Shown: positions 35,150 to 47,000 of the stretch, one piece after another | How the letters are laid out: each line of letters begins with the position of its first letter | Position numbering within the stretch: the stretch's first letter is position 1 | Assembly: GCF_029873635.1 (NCBI RefSeq) | Contig: NC_080423.1 | Location: 97,019,397 to 97,083,396 of the forward strand | DNA: 64,000 nucleotides | Direction of reading: 5' to 3' | DNA from: Malania oleifera | Taxonomy: Eukaryota > Streptophyta > Magnoliopsida > Santalales > Ximeniaceae | Translations under genes and position numbers: made by a program | Notes under the pieces: generated by a model | Seen by the model: the letters and a program-made list of their open reading frames with translations, nothing else | The model's database searches: none | Told to the model about the DNA's origin: nothing

Positions 35150-37214
35150 GATGGTGGATAGGGTTGTGGATAGAGGTTTATGGGAAAGGGTTGGTGGTGG
35201 GTATGGAGGGGGTTAGGGTTTTGCATCTTCAATTTGCAATCTTCTTTTTAGAGGACCATAGACCCTTCTTTTTGAATATTTTGGGTCTTCTCCATGTTTA
35301 CAAGAAGGCTTTTGGGCTTAAGATTAATACGGGGAAGAGCAATATCACGATTATCAATATGCCTAGTGAGAGTGATAGGGAGTTGTCTTTGGAGGTGGGT
35401 TGCAGTATTTTGGAGTGGTTGCTGTCCTATCTAAGGGGGGTTCCTTTGTGGGGTAACCCTACATTTGTCAGTTTTTGGGATCCTGTTGTGGAAAGGGTTT
35501 CTAAGAGACTATATGGTGCAAGGTTGCCATTTTTTCTCTTGGTGGTAGAATTACTCTCATCCAAGATTGTCTTTCTAGTATCCTCTTATACTTTCTTTCT
35601 ATTTTTAAGATTTTGGTGGGGGTTGCTACCAAGATTAAGAAGATAATTAATAAGGAATTTCTTGTGGTCAAGGGTAAGGGGTTTTAGGGATATATATATA
35701 TATATATAAAGAAGAGATTTCATTGATAAGAGGAAAATTTACAAAATGGAGAAAAGGATTTATGCCCTCAAAGTTCTGGAAAAAAACTGAAAAAATATAC
35801 TAATAAAATAAAAAATGGGAAAAAAAACATAAAATTCAAAGCAAAGGCTTCCTCCAGTTTCGCTGAATATCAAAAAAACAAACTCCCTTAAAGCAAATGA
35901 ACCCTACACACCAAAAAGAAGTCAGGTAATGAATCCACTCCCAAACCAGCTACTGACTCAATTTTTTGCTGAAAAAATGTGTGCATTAATTACACTCCAA
36001 CCATAATCTGTGTAGCACTATAAAAATACCACACTTACATAATGTCATCCTCTCCTTCCTTCTACCAAACCCCTCAAAGGAAATTCACAAAAATTTCTCC
36101 ACCTACGTTGGATTTAGGAATCATTTGGTAAGCTAGGAAGTGGTGGGCAAGTCTAGACGGGAGTGTGATTTGGGTCTTGGAAACTTCTTGTCCAGAAACA
36201 CAGCTGTTCTGGCTAAATTGCTTAGGCAGTTTCTGCTAGAGAATTCTTCTTTGTCGTATAAAGTTGTAAAAAGTAAGTATGGATTAGACAAGAATTGGTA
36301 GGATACTAATTTTGACATTTAGATGTTATTCAGAAAGTCCGTGGATAGCTATCTCCTATATTTTCCCCCTTTGTATTCCCCATATTAAATACCAAGTGGA
36401 AAGGGGTAGTAATATCCGCTTTTAGAAAGATCCTTAGTTGGGGAATGTAGTTTTGTCCACCTCTTTTCCTCACCTCTTTCACTTGGGCTCAGGGCAAGAT
36501 GGTTATTTCCCATTTTGTTGTTGATCCAGGTGGTCCTTCAGCTTCTTGGGATTTTAATTTTCATAGGTCGTTGAATGAAAGGGAGTTGGTAGAGTTATCC
36601 TCTCTTGCTAGTCTTGTTGAATAATTGACCATTTTCTTCGAAGAAGAATAGTCAATATTGATCTTTGTCGGGGGTTTATTCTTGCAAATCTTCTTGTGAT
36701 TTTTTGACTAGATAAAATTCCTCTTTTCCTCTCTATAAATCCATTTGGAAGGCCAAAATCCCCTCTAAATTAAGGCTTTTATTTGGTCGATTGTGCTCGA
36801 CAGAATAATTACGAATAACTTGCTCTAGGTCAGGAGTCCTTTGAATGCTCTCTCTTTAGATGTTTGTGTACTTTGGTTTAATTGTTCAGAATCTACATTG
36901 CACCTTTTTATACATTTGTGATTATGCTTGGAGGGTATGGAATAAGTTATTTGGTTTTTTGGGCGAATGTTGGTTGGGTGTGCTCAAAGGCGGTGAAGGA
37001 CTTTTTGGCAGTTTCTGCTATTGGCTTTGATAAGAAAAAGTTAAGGACTTTGAGTTTGCACTTGTATTATTTGTTCTTTTCAAATTTTGGGCTTTTTTCT
37101 ATGTTTTTTGGTCTAGGATTTTCCAGATTTTGGTAAGGAGATGTCTAATTATGTTTGTTGTGTATTCTTAATCTATTAATGTTATTCTTTGTTTGCTATT
37201 TAAAAAAAAAAAAA
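35150..37214 (+). pseudogene. degraded L1-like LINE, 5'-truncated
   Basis: From 35164 a frame gives HLQFA, then KAFGLKINTGKSN, the stretch that follows the FADD box in plant LINE reverse transcriptases. Here the FADD Asp residues are lost. Around 36170-36260 the frame reads FLSRNTAVLAKLLRQFLLE, and around 36740 WKAKIPSKLRLLFG and YAWRVWNKLFGF, typical of the ORF2 C-terminus. An A-run at 37202-37214 closes the element. The 35690-36110 interval does not fit the LINE and is probably a later insertion, starting with a TA tract and a GATTTCATTGATAAGAGG segment. The last 490 bp are the counterpart of 5567-6030. Confidence 0.7.
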
Positions 37215-38176
37215 GTGAGATAGATAAGAAGAAGAGAGGAAACTCTTAAATCTTTACCTTTCCAAAATAATTGGAACTTCATAATGTTATAACCAACGAT
37301 TTGTGTAGCAAAAAAAAAAAAAGGGTTTGGCATGATTTACTGAATGTATTTAAAGTAGTATTTGTATTTTTCACAAATTATGTTTGGTTTTTAATTTTAT
37401 TTGTGAATTTCTTAATTTTTGATTTTAAAAAGTATATATGTAATTTATTTGCATATTCTTATTTAAAAAAATAGAAATATAAAAAGCTTATGTCTTAAAA
37501 TCAGTTTTGCCTGGCCTTATAAAGGTTACAACACCTTACCATATAAATTCACGTTTTAGGACCTTGATGCTTTCTTTTTTTTTTAATTTTTTTTCCCAAA
37601 AGAAAAGCTATTAATTAAAAAGGGAGAAAAATTTACAATGGCTAGAGGATAAAAGATTATCTTAAAGAAATTTTAAAAGGAAAAAAAAATTGCATTGGCT
37701 ATTGTCTTTTAGCTTTTGTTTTGTTCATTTGAGATACCTCTTTGATGGCCTGTTGGCCGTTACTATGATAGTCTCAGACTCTCAAGTCATGTATCAAATT
37801 CTGAAATGACATGCAATTTATTCTTCCCTTTTTGTCCTTTCTTTGCCAATATTTCTCACTTACTAAGTTTTTTTAACTGAAAATTGTTTTTTTTTTTAAT
37901 TGAAAAACGTTTATCCTGTTAACCAATGTACCTTTGCCGTTGGGTGGTTGATGGGTTTACGTATAAAGAATGTGAACAATAGTTTCCAAAACGACATGTA
38001 ATAAAAATTTATCTCTTCATGACACTCCCCACTTTCAAAACATGTGCCCGCCCCCACCTGATGCTTAATAATTTAAGTTACTCATGGTCAACATAAAAGA
38101 AGTCTCCTTCCAACTCTAAACCATGTTCTATATGCTGTTATTACCAGGCACACCCTCTTCATCCATTGGCCAAAAG
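37215..38176 (+). promoter_or_regulatory. 5' flank and leader of CYP89A-like gene, copy 2
   Basis: The proximal 220 bp match copy 1. The 700 bp from about 37255 to 37930 have no counterpart in copy 1, and hold several A- and T-runs (37310-37322, 37570-37600, 37890-37900) but no gene. I cannot tell whether copy 1 lost this segment or copy 2 gained it. Either way the two P450 genes have different distal promoters. Confidence 0.45.
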
Positions 38177-39766
38177 ATGGAGACCTGGTTCATCATCATC
38201 GCTTCTCTTTGCATCGCTGCTCTCTTGAAGTCCCTCTTCAATCTTCTCTCTCCCACCAGTCCTAAACCCAGCAAAATCAAAGGCAAGCTCCCTCCAGGAC
38301 CCTCCACTGTTCCCATCATTGGCAATTTCCTATGGCTCCGGAAATCCATTTCAGAAATCGAATCCATTCTTCGGAACCTGCACACCAAGTACGGACCCCT
38401 CATCTCCCTCCGCTTTGGCTCTCGCCTGACAATCTTCATTGCCAACCATTCCCTTGCCCATCAAGCCTTGATACAAAATGGCGTTGTCTTCGCTAATCGT
38501 CCCGCAGCTACTCCAGTTGGCCGAATCTTTAGCAGCGACCAACATAGCGTCAACTCCGCTGCCTACGGCCCTGTCTGGCGCCTTCTGCGCCGCAACCTCA
38601 CCTCAGAAATGCTCCACCACTCACGGGTGAAGTCCTATTCTCACGCTCGCAGGCGAGTCTTGTGTATCCTTGTCAACCTCCTCAAGACTAGCCAATCTCA
38701 AAAATTAGGAGAGCCAGTTAAGGTGATGGACCATTTCCAGTATGCCATGTTTTGCTTGCTTGTTTTCATGTGTTTTGGTGAGGAGCTGGAGGAGAAGAAG
38801 ATAAGAGATATCGAAGATGTGCAGCGTCAACTCCTACTATCCGCTGCACGATTCAATATACTCAATGTCTGGTCAAGATTGGGAAAGATTTTATTTCGTA
38901 GTCGTTGGAAAGAGTTAATGCAGATGCGCAAGAGCCAGGGAGACGTATTGATTCCTCTAATAAGAGACCGATTGAAAGCCAAACTGGAGACCCAACGGAA
39001 GAATATGCAAGACGGAGAAGGTAAGAATGAGTCTGTCTTGTCTTATGTCGATACTTTTATTGATCTTAAGCTGCCGGACGAGAAGAGAAAGCTTAATGAA
39101 GAAGAGATGGTGAGTCTGTGCTCAGAGTTTTTGAATGCCGGCACCGACACTACGTCAACGGCGCTGCAGTGGATCATGGCCAACCTGGTGAAGTACCCAC
39201 ATATTCAAGAAAAGCTTTTTGCAGAGATTAATGGGGTTGTCGGAGAACTTGGAGGAGGAGGAGGACCCGAAAAGGTGAAAGAGGAGGATCTGCAGAAGAT
39301 GCCATACCTGAAAGCTGTGATATTGGAAGGGCTGAGACGGCACCCTCCGGGCCACATGGTGCTGCCCCACGCTGTCACTGAAGATGTAACATTGGATGAC
39401 TACGTTGTGCCCAAAAATGCTGTTGTGAATTTCATGGTAGCAGACATGGGGTGGGACCCAAAGGTGTGGGAAGATCCGACGGCTTTCAAGCCCGAGAGAT
39501 TCCTATCGAACGGTGGAGATGGGGGGGAACTATTTGACCTAACAGGGAGCAGAGAGATTAAGATGATGCCATTTGGCGCGGGGAGGAGGATATGTCCAGG
39601 GTCTGGTCTGGCCATGCTTCATTTGGAGTACTTTGTGGCTAATTTGGTGTGGCATTTTGAATGGAAGGCTGTGGATGGAGATGAGGTTGATCTCTCTGAG
39701 AAGCAAGAGTTTACAGTAGTGATGAAGAATCCATTGCAGGCTCACCTGTCTCCAAGGCTGAAATAA
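38177..39766 (+). CDS. CYP89A-like cytochrome P450, copy 2
   Basis: Intact 529-residue frame, same architecture as the gene at 6303: anchor 2-24, PPGP 39-42, AGTDTT 321-326, ExxR E384/R387, PERF 439-442, haem ligand Cys473. It differs from copy 1 at 20 residues: 17, 44, 54, 58, 112, 116, 121, 124, 145, 193, 213, 219, 255, 266, 366, 371, 392, 418, 435 and 513. Four of these (P112T, Q116R, N121D, N124S) lie in the B-C loop, the first substrate-recognition segment. F193C, S392G and A513T fall in or near segments 2, 5 and 6. Catalytic motifs are unchanged, so both proteins should be active ER monooxygenases. An in-frame upstream ATG at 38123 again offers an 18-residue extension. The substrate is unknown. 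Confidence 0.93.
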   Translation: METWFIIIASLCIAALLKSLFNLLSPTSPKPSKIKGKLPPGPSTVPIIGNFLWLRKSISEIESILRNLHTKYGPLISLRFGSRLTIFIANHSLAHQALIQNGVVFANRPAATPVGRIFSSDQHSVNSAAYGPVWRLLRRNLTSEMLHHSRVKSYSHARRRVLCILVNLLKTSQSQKLGEPVKVMDHFQYAMFCLLVFMCFGEELEEKKIRDIEDVQRQLLLSAARFNILNVWSRLGKILFRSRWKELMQMRKSQGDVLIPLIRDRLKAKLETQRKNMQDGEGKNESVLSYVDTFIDLKLPDEKRKLNEEEMVSLCSEFLNAGTDTTSTALQWIMANLVKYPHIQEKLFAEINGVVGELGGGGGPEKVKEEDLQKMPYLKAVILEGLRRHPPGHMVLPHAVTEDVTLDDYVVPKNAVVNFMVADMGWDPKVWEDPTAFKPERFLSNGGDGGELFDLTGSREIKMMPFGAGRRICPGSGLAMLHLEYFVANLVWHFEWKAVDGDEVDLSEKQEFTVVMKNPLQAHLSPRLK

Positions 39767-39838
39767 GGATCCAATTCATCAACATGTTGCTGTCCGTCTG
39801 TGTCTAGTACACTTCTTCTAATAGCTATTTTGTTAAAA

Positions 39839-39844
39839 AATAAA
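39839..39844 (+). terminator. polyadenylation signal of P450 copy 2
   Basis: AATAAA 73 bp after the stop codon, at the position conserved with copy 1. Confidence 0.6.
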
Positions 39845-40975
39845 GGCTGCATCATTGTAAAGTTGGAAAACTACGGAAGCCTGCAATTATAACTTAATAT
39901 ACTGTTTTCTGCAGGTCTGCTACCATAAGGAAATCTCTGTATTTTTAATTTCTAGTGCTTTTATCTGTCACCACCTTTTTAGTTTTCTTTTTTTACTTCT
40001 CTATTTCTTCTGTGGAATGATTTTACCACCTCAGAATTCAAAAGGAATGGTTTGACTTTTCATTGAAATTGGTTAAAAGTGTGATGAAAAAGGTGTTTGG
40101 ACGCATCATTTCTTACTTATATTTTATATGGAGGTTTGAATTCAAGGACATGTACACTTCGCATGCTTGCTGATTCCATTTTTCATTATTCAATTTTTTA
40201 TTTTGAAGCTTTCTTACATAAAGCTTGCAAATGATGCCCATGTTTCTGGAATCTGGAAGCATGCTTTGGGTCAACTTTCTTAATTTATAGGTGCGTTTGG
40301 CATTGGTTATTTCGAATTAAGAGAATATTGTCTAAAAATAATTGTAAAATATTTATATTATACCGAACACTTTATAGTTGTTTAGTTTTTTTGTTTTTGA
40401 TTGGTTGCTAGTAATTGGTTTATTGGTTTTGATTATGTTGGTTAAGTTAGTTTTAGGGTCTTAGAGTTTGTTTTTGATTTCTCAAAGTCTCAAGATTAGA
40501 ATCACGGTATTCCTCTGCCATAAGTGAGAGATTTTCTAATAAAACTAGAAAGTGCTGACCGTGCTGTCCTCTTATTTTTTATATAAAAAAAAAACCAATC
40601 GCCTCACCAGTTTTGCTTGTCAGTCAATATTTATTATTTGAAGATTGCAAAAAAATAATAATTAAATAATCTCAATTAGTGGCATGCTCAACCTTATTTG
40701 TGAATTTTTTGTGCTATTTTCCTGAACATATAAGATGCACATATATCAAACAAGTCAATACAAAATTCTCATTTTACATCATGACTTGAGTTTCGAATTA
40801 TGAAGTTCAAACGAAAAGGATGAACCACCCCTTAATTTTCATCATAGGAAAAGAGGGGAAATGATTAATTTTACACTCACATTTTGACATTATATGAATT
40901 CCACAAGATTTTTTCCGAACAGAGCACAAGGATGCTACGGATGGTGTTTGGCGTGTAGCTAGAAAACACAGTAGT

Positions 40976-41003
40976 GGGGGGGGGGGGGGGGGGGGGGGGG
41001 GGG
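40976..41003 (+). repeat. poly-G run (G28)
   Basis: Twenty-eight consecutive G, then C, five G, A and six G. The matching site in copy 1 (about 16164-16170) has only six G. It is a candidate G-quadruplex or an assembly-sensitive homopolymer. Confidence 0.9.
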
Positions 41004-41490
41004 CGGGGGAGGGGGGAGCACAACGCATGTGGCAACCCCTTGAACTTACCAACCTCCTCCACCGAAGACGAAACAACCTTCACTTGTACTGCCTTTTCCC
41101 CTTCACTCTAGAAATTCAATGCCAACAGTTTCCCAGACACTTTTATAATGTAGCTGTCAAGCTATGGTTAACGAATTTTGCTTCAGTACAAATTGCCAGA
41201 CATTTCAACAATTAAAACTTGAAGGGTCAAAAATTTTGTTTACGAGAAAGATGAGGAAGGAAAAACAAGGCCAAGCGATCATGGCTGCACCCGCAGACCT
41301 CAAGAGGTACAGCCCTGCCCAAACTTGCAAAGCAATTGAGTACGTACAGGCCAATGTAGGCGATTATTAGCATATTAACAACCACCCACATCCAGAGTGC
41401 GGAGTCCACATCCAAGTGCAGTTAAGCCACAAAAAGCCAAGCCATAGGGGGGAAAGTCATTCTCAGAAGATAAGATTAATCAGACGTAGA

Positions 41491-41493
<3 letters not shown>

Positions 41494-41554
<61 letters not shown>
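41494..41554 (+). repeat. (TC)n microsatellite
   Basis: About 30 TC dinucleotides, absent from copy 1, about 90 bp upstream of the short conserved ATG frame at 41644. Confidence 0.95.
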
Positions 41555-41556
<2 letters not shown>

Positions 41557-41824
41557 ACAGCTCTCTTTTTCATTTCTCCAAACGGATTGATTAACTTAAG
41601 CATCAAAGAGATCCCCAACCTCTAGGAGCGTAGTTCCTTGTTATGGATCTTGAAGGTGATGATGAGTCTTCATCAACCTTTCATACTATCAACCTCTAAA
41701 AGGATGATCCATTTCCAGCATCAACAAATTCTATAACTAGAATGGATAGCCCATAATGGAGATAGTGCCAGCATTGATAAGCTATAATGGAGACGGTGCC
41801 AGTATTGTTGAGTTGTAGAGATGG

Positions 41825-42336
41825 TGTGACGACCTGCTCAATTTCCACATTTTTTTTAAAACATAATAATAATAAAATCAGTATCTCATATTCCAGCTCA
41901 ATAGATCATGATCCACCTGGGCCCGTGGCTACCAAGGATACATCAGAACACAACACGGAAGTCTAAACAGCAGAGAAACATATAATCACAATATTATAAT
42001 TACAAAACATCCATCACATTACTACAATTACCAGAGTCACTATACCACTGTATTTTAGTATATACATCCCAAAAGAACAAAATTTGGGAACACATGCCAC
42101 AAAATTTAACTGTCCCTACCAAAGCTTACCCTTCAAAAAGGGCAGACAACAGCTTTAGCTTTGCGGGGCCTTTCCCGCACTCCTATCTGGGGCTCCTGAA
42201 AAGTTTATAAAATTTAGGGGTGAAACACCTCTCAGTAAGGGAAATAAACTAATACCAATGTGTGGTAACATAAGCATTTCGTGTTTTACATATACCATAC
42301 ATAACATATTCTGTAACTGTTTATCAAATCTGGGAA

Positions 42337-42367
<31 letters not shown>

Positions 42368-43806
42368 CAAATCATGGTAGAATATAGTGTATTTTCATTA
42401 TCATATCTCATCTTATAGCATAATAATAATAACACAAAACGTCCCTAGTAGGTTAGCTGGCTGTTGTCATATATTACCCCCACATGACTGGGTTCTGTGG
42501 CCCGAAAGCGGGACCTGACAATGGTTGGCCGACCATTGCCAAGTCAACAGTACAGTTTGTAAGTTCGATGGGTCTGCCTGACCTGGTCCGTACACTAGGG
42601 GCGATCGCACCCTTCTTAAAAACCACATCAACCATCCAATCTCACATCACTCCGTATAGCGGCGTTAACACAGATATCAGGATCACGAAGACCATGGACA
42701 CATAGCAACGGTACCGTGCAAGTGGTAGCCTAGACCAAGCCAACTAGGTTCTGATATCATATACATATAATGAAATTGTGATACATGGATATCTCATATC
42801 ATTAATTTTCACATCAATCATATCATTTTGTATATATACGTATATATACAACCCGTACGCTGGCAAATCACATCATTGCACGCCCTGTACGCCGGCAAAC
42901 ATATCATAATCCCATTTCAGAAAACAATATTTCATAACATTTTTATACTCATGCCACACTAGCAGATTTTCCACGTATTCAACGTATCATCATTTAAATA
43001 GTATTTCCCTAAATATAAATCATATATATATATATAAGCATTTTTACTTTCCAGAAATCAAATACTATGTATACATACATTTTATCAAAAAAGACTAGCT
43101 TAGTTTATCCCCTTACTTGGATACTAAGAAAGCCCCCAAAACAATCTAGTCTAACTCCCGTAGGATTTCCTGACCAATACCCTGAAAATGAAAACTGCCA
43201 GTATTAAATTTCAGTATTTTCATACGTATATCATTTCTTATAACTATCGCAAGACCAAATTTGGCTTAAAAAGCCTTACCTCAACTCTGGGATGATTTCC
43301 AACTCGCTTCACCAACGATCAACTTCGGAAGATTTGGAGAGAACTTCTCTAGGAGCGTCGTGGTGACTTCAAATCGTCGATCTGGTGAAGATTTAGCTTG
43401 AAATCGAAGAGAGAGAGAGAGAGAGAAGACCGAAGGGGAGAGAGAGAGAGAGAGAGGGAAAACTTAGCTTCTTTAGGAAGTCAAAATCTGGATTTTCATA
43501 TTTATAGACTGGGGATTTCGTCGACAAGTGACATCATTTGTCGACGAATCTTTCAATAATTTCGTCGACGAAATTCAGTCGGCTCTAACCTCTCTCGGTA
43601 TTTCTTCATCGACGAGCCCCTGTATTCGTCGACGAATTCTCTTATACCTTCGTCGACGAGTCCCCTGTATTCGTTGACGAAGAGCTAAGAATTCCTCAGG
43701 ATTTTTCCTTTTCAAAATGCAATGTCATCGACTTCTTACTTCTGTTTCTAGTTTTCATTCCCCTTTCTTTTATTATTTAAAAACCGTTACTCTTCAGGTC
43801 ATTACA
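41825..43806 (-). repeat. 3' LTR of Gypsy element
   Basis: Begins TGTGACGACC and ends GTCATTACA on the plus strand. Carries about eight TCGTCGACGA-like palindromes at 43512-43735, a GA tract at 43407-43456, and two units of the CGTACGCYGGCAAA repeat (42855-42905). Confidence 0.92.
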
Positions 43807-44058
43807 TTCTTCCCTCCTTATAAAATTTTGCCCTCGAAATTTACTATTCACTTAACTCGTTATCCCTTAAGAAAAATGGTCTACTTATTTTATTACTTAC
43901 CCTCACTTATGGCGGAGGAATACCGTGGTTACATTTCGAGTCCTAGGAGATTACATATATAAAAGGAAACTTCTCCCAAAACTAAAATTCTATACTATTT
44001 AAACCACTACATGTACCTACAAAAGAAAATATTACCTAACTACTTACATTTTACCCAA

Positions 44059-47000
44059 TCAAACTTCTTGGAATAGATGTGGGTACTTCTGTTTCATATG
44101 CTCCTCGGACTCCCAAGAAGCCTCTTCAATTGCGTGACTCCTCCACAAAACTTTTACGTGAGGAATCTTCTTATTACATAGCTCATGTACTTTCCTATCT
44201 AGAATCTGTACTAATACTCCTCATACTCCAGTGAATCACTAAGCTCCAACTCATCATAATTGATGATATGAGAAGGATTTGTGACGTATTTCCTTAACAT
44301 AGCAACATGGAATACGTCGTGGATCCTGGATAACACAGGTGGTAAAGTTAGCCTGTAGGCTACGGGTTCCACTTTATCTAGAATCTCAAATGGACCGATA
44401 AACCTAGGACTAAGTTTACCCATCTTCTCAAATCGCATAACCCCTTTCATCGGAGCTATCTTCAAGAATATGTGTTCACCCACATCAAACTCTAAATTCC
44501 TGCGGCGATAGTCGGCATAACTTTTCTGTCTGCTCTGAGCTGCACTGATCCTGTCTCTCATAAGCCGAACCTTATCACGCGCTTGCTATACTAGTTCTGG
44601 CCCCACTACTCGCCGCTCACCCACTTCATCCCAAAACAAAGGAGACCGACATCTCCTACCATATAGAGCCTCAAATGGTGTCATGTCAATGCTGGACTGG
44701 TAACTATTATTATACGTGAACTCTACCAATGGCATGAACTGAGTCCAACTACCCCCAAAGTCTAATACACACGCTCGGAGCATATCTTCTAGTATCTGTA
44801 TTGTCCTCTCAGTCTGCCCATCTGACTGTGGATGGAATGTCGTGTTAAACGATAACTGAGACCCCATAGCCTCCTACAAGCTCCTCCAAAATCATGACAT
44901 GAATCGCGGGTCTCGATCTGACATAATAGATACAGGCACCCCATGAGAACGAACTATTTCCTGAATGTAAATCTCCGCTAAACGACTGAGGGAGTAACTG
45001 ATCTTGATAGGTATAAAGTGGGTGGTCTTAGTCAATCGGTCAACAATCACCCAGATGGCATTCTAGCCATGTAATGCCATTGGCAGTCTTGACACGAAGT
45101 CCATAGATATATGATCCCACTTACACTCTGGGATAAATAACGGCTGCAACTGCCCTGCCGGCCTCTGGTGCTCAGCCTTTACCTGCTGGCACATCAAACA
45201 TTGGGCTACATACTCGGCGATATCTCTTTTCATACCACTCCACCAGTACGACTCTCGCAGGTCCCTGTACATCTTTATACTACCGGGATGAACCGTATAC
45301 AAGGATTTGTGAGCCTTTTCTAAAATGGTCTTCCTGATCTCAGTATCGGCAGGAACGCATAATCTGGAATGGAATCGCAAAGTTCTGTCATCTGCAATAT
45401 TGAACTCCTCCCCCTGACCATTCTGTACTCTATCCATCACCTCTGCTAATTCTGAGTCTTCCTTTTGAGCGGCTTTAATTCTTTCTTGCAGAGTAGACTG
45501 TACTACTAAAATGACAATACACACTAGAAGATCACTCTCCAGCAACTCTATGTCGAGTCTCTCCAGATCCATCATGATCGGATGCTGGATCTCCATAGCT
45601 GCCAACATTGGTTCTCTGGATTTCCTGCTCAACGCATCAGCCACTGTGTTTGCTTTTCCTAGGTGATAACTGGTGGTACAATCAAAATCCTTTATTAGCT
45701 CCAACCACCTTCTCTGCCTTATATTCAGTTCCTTCTGCGTGAAGAAATACTTTAAGCTCTTGTGATCGGAGAAAATCTCACAATGCTTGCCGTATAGGTA
45801 ATGCCTCCAAATTTTCAATGCATGTACCACTGCAGCCAATTCAAGATCATGTGTAGGGTAGTTCTTTTCATATTTCTTCAACTTCCTGGACGCATATGCC
45901 ATTACCCTGCTATGTTGCATCAATACACAGCCAAGTTCCTTCAAGGACGCATCACTGTAAATGACATACCCTCACCCCCTGATGGAATAACTAATACTGG
46001 TGTTGTGACTAATCTTTGCTTCAGTTCTTGAAAACTCTGCTCACAGCTGTCATCCCACTCAAATCTAACATTCTTCCCCGTTAGTCGTGTCAAAGGTCCT
46101 GACAAGGCTGAGAATCCCTCAACGAAACGGCGATAATAGCTAGTTAGCCCCAAGAAACTCCTAATCTCCTAGACATTTCTCGGTCTAGCCCAATTTACTA
46201 TTGCCTCAATCTTGCTAGGATCCATAGAAATACCGTCTCCAGATACAACATGTCCCAAGAACACGACCTTCTCAAGCCAAAATTCACATTTACTAAACTT
46301 GACATACAACTTCTTTTCCCGAAGTGTCTATAAAACCAGCCTGAAGTGCGTCTCATGCTCCTCATAGCTCTTCGAATAGACCAGTACATCATCAATAAAA
46401 ACAACAACAAACTGGTCTAGGTATTGGTGGAAGACTCTGTTCATCAAGTCCATAAATATCGCAGGAACATTCGTCAGACCAAACGGCATAATAAGAAACT
46501 CGTACCTGGTGCTGAAGGCCATCTTCGAGACGTCTTCTGCTTTCACTTTTACCTGATGGTAACCGGATCTGAGGTCAATCTTCGAATACACTCGTGTACC
46601 CTAGTGCTGATCAAACGAATCGTCAATGCGGGGTAGAGGATACTTGTTTTTGATTGTCACCTTATTAATCTCCCTATAGTCTATAGACATCCTCATGGTC
46701 CCATCTTTCTTCTTCACAAATAAAACTGAAGCTCCCCACGAAGATACACTGGGTCGTATGAAGCCTTTATCAAGTAAATCTTGCAACTGATTTTTCAATT
46801 CTGCCAAATTTGCGGGCGCCATCCGGTATGATACTTTAGAAATTGGCGCTGTACTTGGAAGTAGATCAATAGAGAAATCTACCTCACGATCGGGTGGCAA
46901 GCCTGGTAACTCATATGGGAAAACGTCTGTAAACTCCTTTACTACGGGCGTGCTAGCAAGTTTCGATTCATTCTCTGATATCTCCTTCACTACAGTCATA

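Larger units (their letters stand above)
39845..41742 (+). other. 3' flank of P450 copy 2 up to Copia A
   Basis: Matches 7971-8358 plus 15626-16781 of copy 1 with the LINE absent. Positions about 40245-40258 are the intact LINE target site. An extra 230 bp at about 40372-40600 ends in an A-run (ATATAAAAAAAAAACC) and may be a short retroposed 3' end. The conserved short frame MDLEGDDESSSTFHTINL recurs at 41644-41700. No recognisable gene. Confidence 0.5.

Noticed and set aside
40807..41083. Minus-strand frames with a polyproline tract
   Set aside because: The prolines are only the reverse reading of the G28 run. The frame does not exist in copy 1.
43512..43735. TCGTCGACGA repeats considered as a CRISPR-like array
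   Set aside because: Repeats are about 10 bp, palindromic, irregularly spaced and lie inside a plant LTR. No cas genes, wrong kind of organism.
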